Of a stretch of 41,389 nucleotides of DNA, positions 30,677 to 38,382 are shown in pieces. The notes beneath the pieces are model-generated. The model was not told the origin of the DNA, searched no databases, and worked only from the letters and a program-made list of their open reading frames with translations. The DNA is taken from the IMG/VR virus record IMGVR_UViG_3300025137_000081, positions 1-41,389 of that record; one strand, written 5' to 3'. Position 1 is the first letter of the stretch, and the number at the start of each line of letters is the position of its first letter. The stretch comes from a virus. Position numbers and translations under genes: made by a program.

Positions 30677-31853
30677 AAAATTCAATTTAAGTATACAAGT
30701 AGATGAAAAAACTACTGTAACTAATAACAATAGCATAGTAAATAATAATAAAGTAACCACAAAACTATTGAGTAATGCATTTACTCTAGTAGAAGAAGGT
30801 GTATATGTTGGTCAAACTAACAGTTGGCAAATAGAGAAAGAGTTAATAAAAGAAATCTTACCTCCGTCACCAGAAGTAATAGATGTACAAGATAAAAAGC
30901 TGTACAGATGGCCACATTTAGATTTACCTAGACAAAAAGTTGATCTATTAAAAGAAAAGTTTAATTGTAAAATAACTAGATCTATAGATAAAGCTGACAT
31001 AGAGGTAATATCTATTAATACAATGAGAAAGTTAATGGAAACTAATTGGTACCCCTCATATAATTACAGTGGTATGTATGATCTATTAAGCTTTCTTAAA
31101 AAGTCTGACTCTCTAACAGCAGATTCTTTATTAAAGTGTAAGGAACTGTTAGAAGGAATACCTAAAGACTCAAGAATACATATTAGTAAATCTTACTTTC
31201 ATGGGAACTCAGTACATTTACTTGATGCTAATAGAATTATAGGTAATTATATAGAAGCTGAAAGGGATAAACTGAGAGATAATGGTGGTAGAGAAATACT
31301 AGTTAAAGGACAAGAGAACATAGATAAATATCATAGTATAATTAATACTTCATCTCAAATAGTATTTGATGTTGATATAAATAACTTAATTGATAAAGAC
31401 TTAGCTGTTATTGAAAATACTGAATTAGAAAACATTGAACAAATGATTACTAGTTCAGATAGAGATAATAGATCCTTAGCCTTAGAAATGCTAGCAAATT
31501 GTAATGTTAATGCTTCTTTTGATGTAGTTAGTAATATTTATTACTGGCAATATGACTGGTTAAAAGACACTAATAATTGGAATACAGTAAATGTTAAAGC
31601 ACTGAGATCTAAAATGAAAGTCTTTGAAGGTGGTGGTAGTGTAAGCAACTGCTATAGCTACAATAATTATATCAAAAATTTGATACATCATGATAAATTA
31701 ACTAAGTTTGCTATTGATAATACAAGAGAGAAAATGTATAAACACATTATGTCTCCTCTAGTAGGTAATGATAGAGAAGACACAGTGTTCCATGTATCTT
31801 TAGAAGCTCTTCAACTAAGAGATAACTTAATAGAAAACATTAATAATGACTAA
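30669..31853 (+). CDS. Paralog B of the BRCT-like pair (394 aa)
   Basis: Same layout as its upstream neighbour: KKLYRWPHL, VDLLKEKFN and KADIEVIS in the BRCT-like part, then NTSSQIVFDVDINNLIDKDL and NRSLALEMLANCNVNASFDV matching the HSSASKMVLD and KAIALKIVPT regions. It carries extra sequence before and between these parts, including an Asn-rich N-terminal stretch (VTNNNSIVNNNKV). Function unknown. Translational coupling (8-nt overlap) ties it to paralog A and the MoxR gene. Confidence 0.7.
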   Translation: MIRKFNLSIQVDEKTTVTNNNSIVNNNKVTTKLLSNAFTLVEEGVYVGQTNSWQIEKELIKEILPPSPEVIDVQDKKLYRWPHLDLPRQKVDLLKEKFNCKITRSIDKADIEVISINTMRKLMETNWYPSYNYSGMYDLLSFLKKSDSLTADSLLKCKELLEGIPKDSRIHISKSYFHGNSVHLLDANRIIGNYIEAERDKLRDNGGREILVKGQENIDKYHSIINTSSQIVFDVDINNLIDKDLAVIENTELENIEQMITSSDRDNRSLALEMLANCNVNASFDVVSNIYYWQYDWLKDTNNWNTVNVKALRSKMKVFEGGGSVSNCYSYNNYIKNLIHHDKLTKFAIDNTREKMYKHIMSPLVGNDREDTVFHVSLEALQLRDNLIENINND

Positions 31854-31986
31854 AAAAGATGATAGAAAAGCGTTGATAGAAACTATATTATTCTATAAAG
31901 AAAAAATAAACCAGACACCTGGTGTTAAAGCAATGATACAGAAACTACAACAAAAATTAGATAAACTAGATGATAAAAACAAATAA
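31846..31986 (+). CDS. Small helical protein (46 aa)
   Basis: A 46-codon frame (start MTKKDDRKALIETILFYKEK, end LQQKLDKLDDKNK) overlaps paralog B by 8 nt and the next nuclease gene by 17 nt. The sequence is a single charged helix pair with a Leu-rich, coiled-coil-like end. The overlaps at both sides and clean codon use support it. Function unknown; it may bridge the two neighbours. Confidence 0.65.
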   Translation: MTKKDDRKALIETILFYKEKINQTPGVKAMIQKLQQKLDKLDDKNK

Positions 31987-32962
31987 AGAAAAAGAAGAGA
32001 AGTTTTATGCAAATAAAGATTTTTGCTTTAGCTACTCTTCTTTGAATAAATTATTATTTTCACCATCCTTATTCTATAAGGACTATATATTACATGACCG
32101 TGAGGTCAGAACTGATAAACATTTAATTGAAGGTAAACTAATACACTGTCTCTTGTTTGAGGCAGGTGAAGTTAATAATAAATTTAATGTTGTACCAGGG
32201 AAAAGCCCAAGTGATAATATCAGAAAGGTATTAAAAGATATGGCTCTTCATACTGATGCAGAAACATTAGTAGATTGTGATGACTTTATCATACTAGATT
32301 CACTAAAGAATTTAAACCTATATCAATCTCTTAAAGCTGATGAGTCAAGAATAGCTAAGATAAGAACAGAAGACAATGAACCTTATTGGAAATTTGTTGG
32401 TAACAGTAATGTTGATGTAGTTGATCAAGATACTTTAGTGAGATGTACTGAGAGAGTAGAAATACTAAAAGAAAATAAAGATGTTATGTCATTGTTTAGT
32501 GAAGTAACAACTGATTTTGATTTAGATCCTATTGAAACATTTAGTGAGAAGTATCTTAAGTCTGAACTTAAAGGTTTAGATTTTGGCCTGCATGGATTTA
32601 TAGATTATTATAAGGTTGATAGTGATAAAAAGCAAGTAACCATATGTGATCTTAAGACAACTGGGAAGACAATCTCAGACTTTAAAGACACTGTAGACTT
32701 TTATAATTACTGGTTACAAGCTTCTATTTATATGAAGTTAGTGTATGATACCTTGGGTGATGATGCTGATGATTATGAATTAATGTTTAAGTTTGTTGTA
32801 ATTGATACATATGATCAAGTATATGTCTTTGATGTATCTAGAGAAACTATGGGTGGATGGGCTGATGGCCTTGGAGGTGCAATTAAAACTGCTGAATTCC
32901 ATTATAAAAGTAGAAATTACTCATTGCCTATTGAATTTTTATCAAAAAAGGTTACCTTATAG
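31970..32962 (+). CDS. PD-(D/E)XK exonuclease, RecB/Cas4-like (330 aa)
   Basis: The nuclease core is complete: an N-terminal SYSSLNKLLFSPSLFYKDY helix, EGKLIHCLLFE (His helix), LHGFIDYYKV (first Asp), VTICDLKTTGKT (D-x-K), and WLQASIYMKL (Q-x-x-x-Y). This matches RecB/exonuclease VIII-type processive nucleases that resect ends for recombination. It is a second PD-(D/E)XK enzyme besides 7821-8639, and lies in the recombination and replication arm. Start overlaps the 46-aa gene by 17 nt. Confidence 0.83.
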   Translation: MIKTNKEKEEKFYANKDFCFSYSSLNKLLFSPSLFYKDYILHDREVRTDKHLIEGKLIHCLLFEAGEVNNKFNVVPGKSPSDNIRKVLKDMALHTDAETLVDCDDFIILDSLKNLNLYQSLKADESRIAKIRTEDNEPYWKFVGNSNVDVVDQDTLVRCTERVEILKENKDVMSLFSEVTTDFDLDPIETFSEKYLKSELKGLDFGLHGFIDYYKVDSDKKQVTICDLKTTGKTISDFKDTVDFYNYWLQASIYMKLVYDTLGDDADDYELMFKFVVIDTYDQVYVFDVSRETMGGWADGLGGAIKTAEFHYKSRNYSLPIEFLSKKVTL

Positions 32963-32963
32963 T

Positions 32964-33551
32964 ATGGGTTTAATATATACTGACTATTTTCAGAAGAGTA
33001 AAGTATTTCTATATCCTTTATTAGGTATAGGTAGAAAAGCTAAATACGTCCCTTTACAGACTTATGTCTGTTGGGACAGTGTTTACTCTGTTGAAGATTG
33101 CAGATTAATATTAGAATATAAAACTAAACAGACAAAGGGCTTTAAGGATTTTGCAGAAAAGTATTTAGATAATCATGATATGTATGATGACTTTGTAGAA
33201 CTATCAAAAGATAAAGTTATATATATATTTAATTTGACTAAAGCATTTAAACCTGATCATAAAAGGTTTATAAATGGGAAATATTCTCAACTTAGTCTAA
33301 ATGCTAAGATACTTATTATAGATTTCTTTGGTGATAAAGAAAAGGCAGGAGAATATATCCAGACATTTCTCACACCAGATGAAAGTTTTGAATCATATGC
33401 TCAATACTTTAAAGTAGATAAAGATTTACTAGAGAGTATAGGGGAATTATGTTCAAAACCTGACATAGAAAAAGAAACTTTAGTTAATAATAATGCAGTA
33501 TTGTATCAATTGTTAAAAAAAGATTCCATACATTTGACAAAACAAAAATAA
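32964..33551 (+). CDS. Early protein, unknown function (195 aa)
   Basis: Start at 32964 (MGLIYTDYFQKSKVFLYPLL), one base after the nuclease stop. An in-frame upstream start would add 54 codons lying over the nuclease gene and is rejected. Contains GIGRKAKYVPLQTYVCW near the N-terminus and a helical, acidic C-terminal half (KDLLESIGELCSKPDIEKET). I recall conserved unassigned proteins beginning with a similar sequence in other crAss-like phages. No function is known to me. Confidence 0.7.
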   Translation: MGLIYTDYFQKSKVFLYPLLGIGRKAKYVPLQTYVCWDSVYSVEDCRLILEYKTKQTKGFKDFAEKYLDNHDMYDDFVELSKDKVIYIFNLTKAFKPDHKRFINGKYSQLSLNAKILIIDFFGDKEKAGEYIQTFLTPDESFESYAQYFKVDKDLLESIGELCSKPDIEKETLVNNNAVLYQLLKKDSIHLTKQK

Positions 33552-33555
33552 AATT

Positions 33556-33975
33556 ATGGCAAACCAAATTGGACAAAATATGATGTTAGTAAATTCTACA
33601 TTTAGAAATGCTAAATCATTTACATTAATTCCAGTGAGCATGGACTCACCATACACAGAAGCTATGTTTGACCCTGCGTCAGGCATCTTAGCAGTCATCA
33701 GTAAAGTAATGAAACAATCTTATCATATGGTCCCAAAGTTAGATGATGATGGGCAACCAATTAGACTTAAGAAACCTAATCCACAAACTGGTAAGACACA
33801 TAAAGAAGAAAGAAGATTAGTAGATACATTTTCTGAGTTCTATCTTAGTGATAGAGCTGATATAGAAACATTTATTCATATGTTTGCAATAAATGCAGAA
33901 CATTTTAAAGTAGATGAATTCTTTGTAGACTTAAAAAAGACTGAACCTTCCAAGATTATATTACCTGGTCAATAG
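33556..33975 (+). CDS. Early protein, unknown function (139 aa)
   Basis: Alpha/beta protein: an N-terminal Asn/Ser-rich stretch (NQIGQNMMLVNSTFRNAKSF), then SMDSPYTEAMFDPASGILAV, a Lys-rich insert (LKKPNPQTGKTHKEERR) and a C-terminal helical part ending IILPGQ. Followed by an 8-bp inverted repeat using the stop codon and by a terminator, so it closes the operon from 25212. No family recognised. Confidence 0.7.
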   Translation: MANQIGQNMMLVNSTFRNAKSFTLIPVSMDSPYTEAMFDPASGILAVISKVMKQSYHMVPKLDDDGQPIRLKKPNPQTGKTHKEERRLVDTFSEFYLSDRADIETFIHMFAINAEHFKVDEFFVDLKKTEPSKIILPGQ

Positions 33976-34004
33976 TTCTTGGTTGACTCTATTGACTTAA
34001 AAAG

Positions 34005-34031
34005 AAAAGCTCATTGATTTGGGCTTTTTTT
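34005..34031 (+). terminator. Rho-independent terminator after 33975
   Basis: AAAAGCTC (34005-34012) pairs with GGGCTTTT (34021-34028, one G-U) around an 8-nt loop, with T7 from 34025. Just upstream a perfect 8-bp repeat GTCAATAG/CTATTGAC (33968-33975 and 33989-33996) adds a second hairpin. Confidence 0.78.
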
Positions 34032-34051
34032 GGCTCTAATAAATAAATTAC

Positions 34052-34336
34052 ATGGCAGAATTAACTGATTCAGATATAATGGATATAAATATCCTATTAG
34101 CAATGACCAAGTGTATGGGAGAAATAGCACATGGCCTGCAGTATAAACATACCCATCAAGTTAAACAGAAAATCAAACACGTGATTAAAACTGTTGACTT
34201 ATATGAAAGAGAAATAAATAAAAAAATGAAAAGAGGTGGTAGTGATGGTATAGAACAAATATATGATTGTATTATGGATCTTGTTTTAGAAGCTAAAGAA
34301 ATTACTCTTAAGAATGTCAAGGATGAAAAGAAATAG
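34052..34336 (+). CDS. Small helical protein, unknown function (94 aa)
   Basis: Mostly helices (LAMTKCMGEIAHGLQYKHTH; CIMDLVLEAKEITLKNVKDE) with a basic centre (KKMKRGGSDG). It opens the operon that ends with the DNA polymerase. Overlaps the following basic gene by 23 nt. No family recognised. Confidence 0.66.
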   Translation: MAELTDSDIMDINILLAMTKCMGEIAHGLQYKHTHQVKQKIKHVIKTVDLYEREINKKMKRGGSDGIEQIYDCIMDLVLEAKEITLKNVKDEKK

Positions 34337-34523
34337 ACTTCCTGGCTATAATCCTGAGACTAAAGAATATAATACATTTGCAATGATGTTTGGAGAAAGT
34401 ATGTGTACTGTCTCTAAATATCCAGAAAAAAAGAAATACAAATATGTTGATAAGAGAACTAAGAAATATGGTAATCCTAGAAAACATAGTGGTATAATGG
34501 GTAAATATAAACAAAAGGTATGA
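34314..34523 (+). CDS. Small basic protein upstream of PolB (69 aa)
   Basis: Strongly basic (RMKRNRLPGYNPETKEYN; KKKYKYVDKRTKKYGNPRKH). Overlaps PolB by 4 nt (ATGA) and the upstream gene by 23 nt. A start at the Met of MKRNR (34323) is equally possible and reduces the overlap to 14 nt. It may be a polymerase-associated or nucleic-acid-binding factor, from charge and coupling. No family recognised. Confidence 0.62.
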   Translation: MSRMKRNRLPGYNPETKEYNTFAMMFGESMCTVSKYPEKKKYKYVDKRTKKYGNPRKHSGIMGKYKQKV

Positions 34524-36514
34524 AGAAACATTGGGTAATGGATTATGAGACTTTATCTAATTGTTTTACAGGCGTATTTGAACATTACAAAACTCAGGAA
34601 ACTAAAGTTTTTGTAATTCATAACCTGCAAAATGATTTAGATATATTAGTTCATTTTCTAGAAAGTAATATTAATAACAAAGAGTGGCATATATCCTATA
34701 ATGGATTAGCTTTTGATTCACAGATCACTCACTATATATTAGATAACCACTTCATGTGGTCTGACCTAAGTGGATCAGAGATAGCTGAGATTATATATGC
34801 CTATGCACAAAAAACTATTGAGGCTTCTAATAATAAACAGTTTGCAGAGTATGCACCTTGGAAGATGCAGATAATGCAAATAGATATATTTAAAATGCAT
34901 CATTGGGATAACCCGGCTAAACGTTCTAGTCTTAAATGGATACAATATAGTATGGATTGGCAAAACATTCTTGATATGCCTATTCACCATGAGACAAAGA
35001 TAACTACACAAGCTGAGATAGATACAATTATAGAGTATTGTATTAATGATGTGAAGTCAACTAAAGAAATATACAATAGATCTAAGTCTCAAATAGGACT
35101 TAGGAAAGAACTTACTAAAACATATGGTATTAACCTATTCAGTGCATCAGAACCAAGAATAAGTAAAGAACTCTTTGGTTATTACTTAATGCAGAAACTT
35201 AATATACAGAAGCGTGACCTTAGAACTATGAGGACTAAAAGAGATATAATTAAAATATCAGACATTATTCTTCCTTATGTTAAATTTACATCTGCTGATT
35301 TTAATCTTTTATTAAATAGATTTAAATCTTTAGAAGTTAATGCAGACAACCTTAAAGGTAGTTTTAAGTATCATGTAAACTATAAGAATGTAAAGACTCA
35401 TTTTGGCACAGGTGGTGTTCACGGTGCAGCTAAGAAAGGTGTTTATGAAAGCACAGATGATATGATTATAATGTCTTCAGATGTTACTAGTTATTATCCT
35501 AACTTAGCTATAAAGAATAAGTGGTCTCCTGGACATTTTCCTAAAGAAGCATTTTGTGATCAGTATGAATGGTTCTTTACAGAACGTAAGAAGATTCCTA
35601 AGAGTAATCCAATGAATTATGTATATAAGATTATACTTAACTCAACATTTGGCCTTAGCAATGATGATAAGAGCTTCTTTTATGATCCTGAATTGTTCTG
35701 TAGAATAACAATTAATGGTCAACTTAGTCTTATGATGTTATATGAACAGATAATGGAAAGAATACCCGGTGCTGTAGCTTTATTGCAAAACACAGATGGT
35801 GTTGAGACTATTATACCTAGGGATTATATAGATGAATACATGCAAATATGTAAAGAATGGGAGGAAACAACCAATCTTAATCTTGAACATGATAAATATC
35901 AGAAGCTTGTATTAGCTGATGTCAACAATTATATAGGCGTTAATGAGTTTATAGAAGTTGACATTACCAAATGGAGAGAAATTAAACAGAGTCAGCCTCA
36001 TTACTTATTTAAAGTAGAGAATGATAAATTTAGTTATGCTCCTGTTAAACTTAAGGGACGTTTTGATTTTCATGATTTACAATTGCATAAGAATAAGTCC
36101 AAATTAGTTATACCAAAAGCTATCTATCAATACTTTGTTAATGATAAGCTACCTGAAGACTATCTAGATGAGAATAAAAACATTCTAGATTATTGTATAG
36201 GTGGTAAATCTAAGGGTAACTGGAAACAAGTTGCTAGAAAGATTAAGGATGGTAAACTAAATGAAGAAGAACTTCAGAAAATAAATAGATACTTTATCTC
36301 TAAGGATGGAGTGAAAATAATCAAAGTAAATAAATCAGATGCAAGAGAAATACAATTAGAAGCAGGCCGGTGGCTGCAGACAGTATACAATGAGATGGTT
36401 GTGGAACCCAAGTGGGAGACATATAACATCAATAAAGGTTACTATATGCAAGCAATTGAGTCTGAGATAAATTCTATTCTCTCTGTGTCAACAAATCAAT
36501 TAAAATTATTTTAG
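34520..36514 (+). CDS. polB: Family B DNA polymerase with 3'-5' exonuclease (664 aa)
   Basis: Exonuclease motifs: VMDYETL at residues 6-12 (Exo I), NGLAFDSQITH near 60 (Exo II) and EYCINDVKST near 175 (Exo III). Polymerase motifs: SSDVTSYYP near 318 (motif A), KIILNSTFG near 369 (motif B) and LQNTDGVE near 422 (motif C, where NTDG stands for the usual DTDS). Only about 50 residues separate motifs A and B, so the fingers are very short, as in compact phage PolBs. A strong terminator follows its stop. Confidence 0.92.
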   Translation: MKKHWVMDYETLSNCFTGVFEHYKTQETKVFVIHNLQNDLDILVHFLESNINNKEWHISYNGLAFDSQITHYILDNHFMWSDLSGSEIAEIIYAYAQKTIEASNNKQFAEYAPWKMQIMQIDIFKMHHWDNPAKRSSLKWIQYSMDWQNILDMPIHHETKITTQAEIDTIIEYCINDVKSTKEIYNRSKSQIGLRKELTKTYGINLFSASEPRISKELFGYYLMQKLNIQKRDLRTMRTKRDIIKISDIILPYVKFTSADFNLLLNRFKSLEVNADNLKGSFKYHVNYKNVKTHFGTGGVHGAAKKGVYESTDDMIIMSSDVTSYYPNLAIKNKWSPGHFPKEAFCDQYEWFFTERKKIPKSNPMNYVYKIILNSTFGLSNDDKSFFYDPELFCRITINGQLSLMMLYEQIMERIPGAVALLQNTDGVETIIPRDYIDEYMQICKEWEETTNLNLEHDKYQKLVLADVNNYIGVNEFIEVDITKWREIKQSQPHYLFKVENDKFSYAPVKLKGRFDFHDLQLHKNKSKLVIPKAIYQYFVNDKLPEDYLDENKNILDYCIGGKSKGNWKQVARKIKDGKLNEEELQKINRYFISKDGVKIIKVNKSDAREIQLEAGRWLQTVYNEMVVEPKWETYNINKGYYMQAIESEINSILSVSTNQLKLF

Positions 36515-36581
36515 AAAAGGGAGAGTAGGCATACTGCCAAACAACAATTTATTAAATGTTTTTTACAACTCTCCCTTTTTT
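36515..36581 (+). terminator. Terminator after polB with a long, structured loop
   Basis: AAAAGGGAGAGT (36515-36526) pairs perfectly with ACTCTCCCTTTT (36568-36579), then more T residues to 36581. The 41-nt loop itself contains GGCA/TGCC (36528-36538). Confidence 0.75.
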
Positions 36582-36597
36582 ATTCCATTAAATTTAT

Positions 36598-36605
36598 TAT
36601 CTTTA
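36598..36605 (+). promoter_or_regulatory. Promoter-like box TATCTTTA before 36626
   Basis: TATCTTTAC lies 20 nt before the ATG and directly after the polB terminator. It is one base off TAnnTTTG and matches the box before 16004. The DNA where a -33 element would lie overlaps the terminator. Confidence 0.4.
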
Positions 36606-36625
36606 CACTTTAAAAGTTTATAATT

Positions 36626-37513
36626 ATGGGTTATACAAAACCAAAAGAAACAACTAAATGGCATTTAGAAAATGCAAGCTTACCTAATCATGGTAAGACA
36701 TATACAGTAGTATCACATAAATCCGTGATAGACAATACATTACAGCTTTTAGCTAGTAGTGGATTTACAATAGAAAAAGAAATATATAGAGCAAACATGA
36801 ATGCCAATGTAGCACAAGGCATATATCATATCTACCCTTCTCAAACAACTGATGAAGAAATCATCAATGAGAAAGAACTTGGGATGATGTTTGCCTGGAC
36901 TAATTCATATGACAAAAGCACACGTTTTCAATGTGCTGTTGGTGCCTATGTAGCAGTATGTTACAATGGTATGGTAGCAGGTGATATGATGAACTTTAAA
37001 AGAAAACATACTGGGTCAGCTGATTATGATGTTAAAGTACATTTAGCAGATCAGATTAAGAATGCTGAAAAGTACTATAAACGTATCTTACAAGATAAAG
37101 AATCAATGAAGCTTACAACTTTAGATTGTAGTCAACAGTCTGAGCTTGTTGGTAGATTGTTTATTGAAGAAGATTTACTTGACTCACAACAAATGTCTTG
37201 TGTTAAGAGTGAAATGAATAAGGGATCATATGATTATGGGACCTTAGAAAACAGTGCTTGGACATTTTATAATCATATTACACATGCATTAAAGAAAGCA
37301 CATCCACGGGATTGGCTAGCAGATCAACAAAACTTTCATGACTTTATGATGGTAGAGTGTGTAAATAATAATTTATCAGGTCTAAACACTTTTGAATTAA
37401 ATACAGATAACACTGACCTTGGTATTAGTATGACTGATACAGACAATGCAATAGAAATAGATGAGGATATAAGCCACTCTATATTAGTTCAAGATGTATA
37501 CATGGGTAGATGA
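36626..37513 (+). CDS. DUF932-like phage protein (295 aa)
   Basis: The central segment FQCAVGAYVAVCYNGMVAGD followed by FKRKHTG and a tail of aromatic and acidic helices (WTFYNHITHALKKA) matches the DUF932 family (phage/plasmid-like protein of unknown function). Length 295 is usual. It has its own promoter-like box and stands alone between terminators, so it may be strongly or separately expressed. DUF932 proteins are suspected of DNA or host-interference roles but no activity is settled. Confidence 0.82.
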   Translation: MGYTKPKETTKWHLENASLPNHGKTYTVVSHKSVIDNTLQLLASSGFTIEKEIYRANMNANVAQGIYHIYPSQTTDEEIINEKELGMMFAWTNSYDKSTRFQCAVGAYVAVCYNGMVAGDMMNFKRKHTGSADYDVKVHLADQIKNAEKYYKRILQDKESMKLTTLDCSQQSELVGRLFIEEDLLDSQQMSCVKSEMNKGSYDYGTLENSAWTFYNHITHALKKAHPRDWLADQQNFHDFMMVECVNNNLSGLNTFELNTDNTDLGISMTDTDNAIEIDEDISHSILVQDVYMGR

Positions 37514-37584
37514 TAAACACTGTGTTTTTTCTTGTGGTATGTGTTCTATGCTTTTATCTTTGTAGTAAAGCTGATATTGATTAA
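37510..37584 (+). CDS. Tiny membrane peptide coupled to the DUF932-like gene (24 aa)
   Basis: ATGA at 37510-37513 joins the stop of the DUF932-like gene and the start of a 24-codon frame: MINTVFFLVVCVLCFYLCSK and then ADID. It is one short hydrophobic helix with three Cys. The tight ATGA overlap is the main evidence; the frame is short enough to be chance. Confidence 0.5.
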   Translation: MINTVFFLVVCVLCFYLCSKADID

Positions 37585-37590
37585 ATAACT

Positions 37591-37653
37591 GGGAGACTTA
37601 AACCAACTCAAGATCTAAGTTTATGCATTCTTGGATCTTGGGCTCCCTTCCTT
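37591..37653 (+). terminator. Nested-hairpin terminator
   Basis: GGGAG (37591-37595) pairs with CTCCC (37643-37647), and inside it CAAGATC (37609-37615) pairs with GATCTTG (37634-37640), before a T-rich TTCCTTTT. A possible start at 37623 lies inside the loop, which argues against using it. Confidence 0.55.
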
Positions 37654-37658
37654 TTACT

Positions 37659-37877
37659 ATGAAAAGATTTATAATATTTACAATTGTATGGATTAGTCAA
37701 CAACTTGCAATTCCTTTTTGGATAGTTGGACATATTCATTTATCAATACATAACTATCAGGACCTATATGAAATATTAACTAGTATAGGCCTGCATGTTA
37801 TAGTAGCTATAGGATTTGTTATAGACTACAAGCTCAATAAAAAAAATTACAATTTTCCTCCTCATAAAAAAGAATAA
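37659..37877 (+). CDS. Two-pass membrane protein (72 aa)
   Basis: Start placed at 37659 (MKRFIIFTIVWISQQLAIPF) because the in-frame ATG at 37623 lies within a terminator hairpin. Two transmembrane segments: about residues 4-27 and 42-62 (ILTSIGLHVIVAIGFVIDYK), with a basic, Pro-containing tail (KLNKKNYNFPPHKKE). Size and topology are compatible with a small holin-like or exclusion protein. Function unknown. Confidence 0.65.
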   Translation: MKRFIIFTIVWISQQLAIPFWIVGHIHLSIHNYQDLYEILTSIGLHVIVAIGFVIDYKLNKKNYNFPPHKKE

Positions 37878-37880
37878 CAC

Positions 37881-38183
37881 ATGAATTCTAAAGAAAGAAA
37901 AGAAAGACCAGTCTTTACTGGTGTATTAAGATATTTTCCTGATGCTATTATGGAAATTGCTAAGGTGTCGTTAGCTGGCAACAAACAACATCACCCTGAT
38001 AAACCTTTGCATTGGGACCGTAGCAAGTCTAATGATGACTTAGATGCATTGACTAGACATTTAATGGATGCAGGAACTATTGATGATGATGGTATTCGTC
38101 ATACTGCTAAAGTTGCTTGGCGTGCTCTTGCATGTTTACAAAAAGAATTAGAAGAAGATAAGAAATATTCTAATGATGACTAG
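37881..38183 (+). CDS. dATP/dGTP diphosphohydrolase-like domain protein, DUF5664-type (100 aa)
   Basis: The sequence follows a phage family I recall as dATP/dGTP diphosphohydrolase N-terminal (DUF5664): VLRYFPDAIMEIAKVSLAGN, KQHHPDKPLHWDRSKSNDDL, ALTRHLMDAGTIDDDG, HTAKVAWRALACLQKEL. The conserved His/Asp/Glu residues would hold metal. It would adjust the dNTP pool. It is the last plus gene; its final 14 nt overlap the end of the opposing minus gene. Confidence 0.78.
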   Translation: MNSKERKERPVFTGVLRYFPDAIMEIAKVSLAGNKQHHPDKPLHWDRSKSNDDLDALTRHLMDAGTIDDDGIRHTAKVAWRALACLQKELEEDKKYSNDD

Positions 38184-38382
38184 CTAAAACTTCTTTTAAC
38201 CATTCGTAATCTGGGTGGTTCTTAGTTGCTAGCAATCTAAAAGAAATTTCATCTGCTAACTTCTCTGATGAATTAAATTCTTCTACAGATTTATGATCTT
38301 CAACCTTTCTGTTTCTATTATACTGGTCAGCTAACCACTCTTTACCTCTTAAATATTTATTTAAAAGTTTCATTATCTCCAA
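38170..38382 (-). CDS. Small basic protein at the convergent junction (70 aa)
   Basis: Helical and charged (MKLLNKYLRGKEWLADQYNR; SSEKLADEISFRLLATKNHP). It starts inside the last codons of the upstream structural gene (10-nt overlap) and ends 14 nt inside the opposing plus gene. No family recognised. Confidence 0.65.
   Translation of the reverse strand: MEIMKLLNKYLRGKEWLADQYNRNRKVEDHKSVEEFNSSEKLADEISFRLLATKNHPDYEWLKEVLASHH

Noticed and set aside
32802-32963. Upstream start for the gene at 32964
   Set aside because: The added 54 codons lie wholly within the PD-(D/E)XK gene and read as low-quality protein.
37623-37658. Upstream start for the two-pass membrane protein
   Set aside because: The ATG lies in the loop of a nested terminator hairpin and the added residues are unlike a membrane protein start.
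13342-38183. Stop-codon recoding (TAG or TGA read as an amino acid), common in some crAss-like phages
   Set aside because: Many recognised genes end normally at TAG, TAA or TGA (for example TAG at 13674, 20028, 25145 and 36514), and the only tRNA reads Arg codons.
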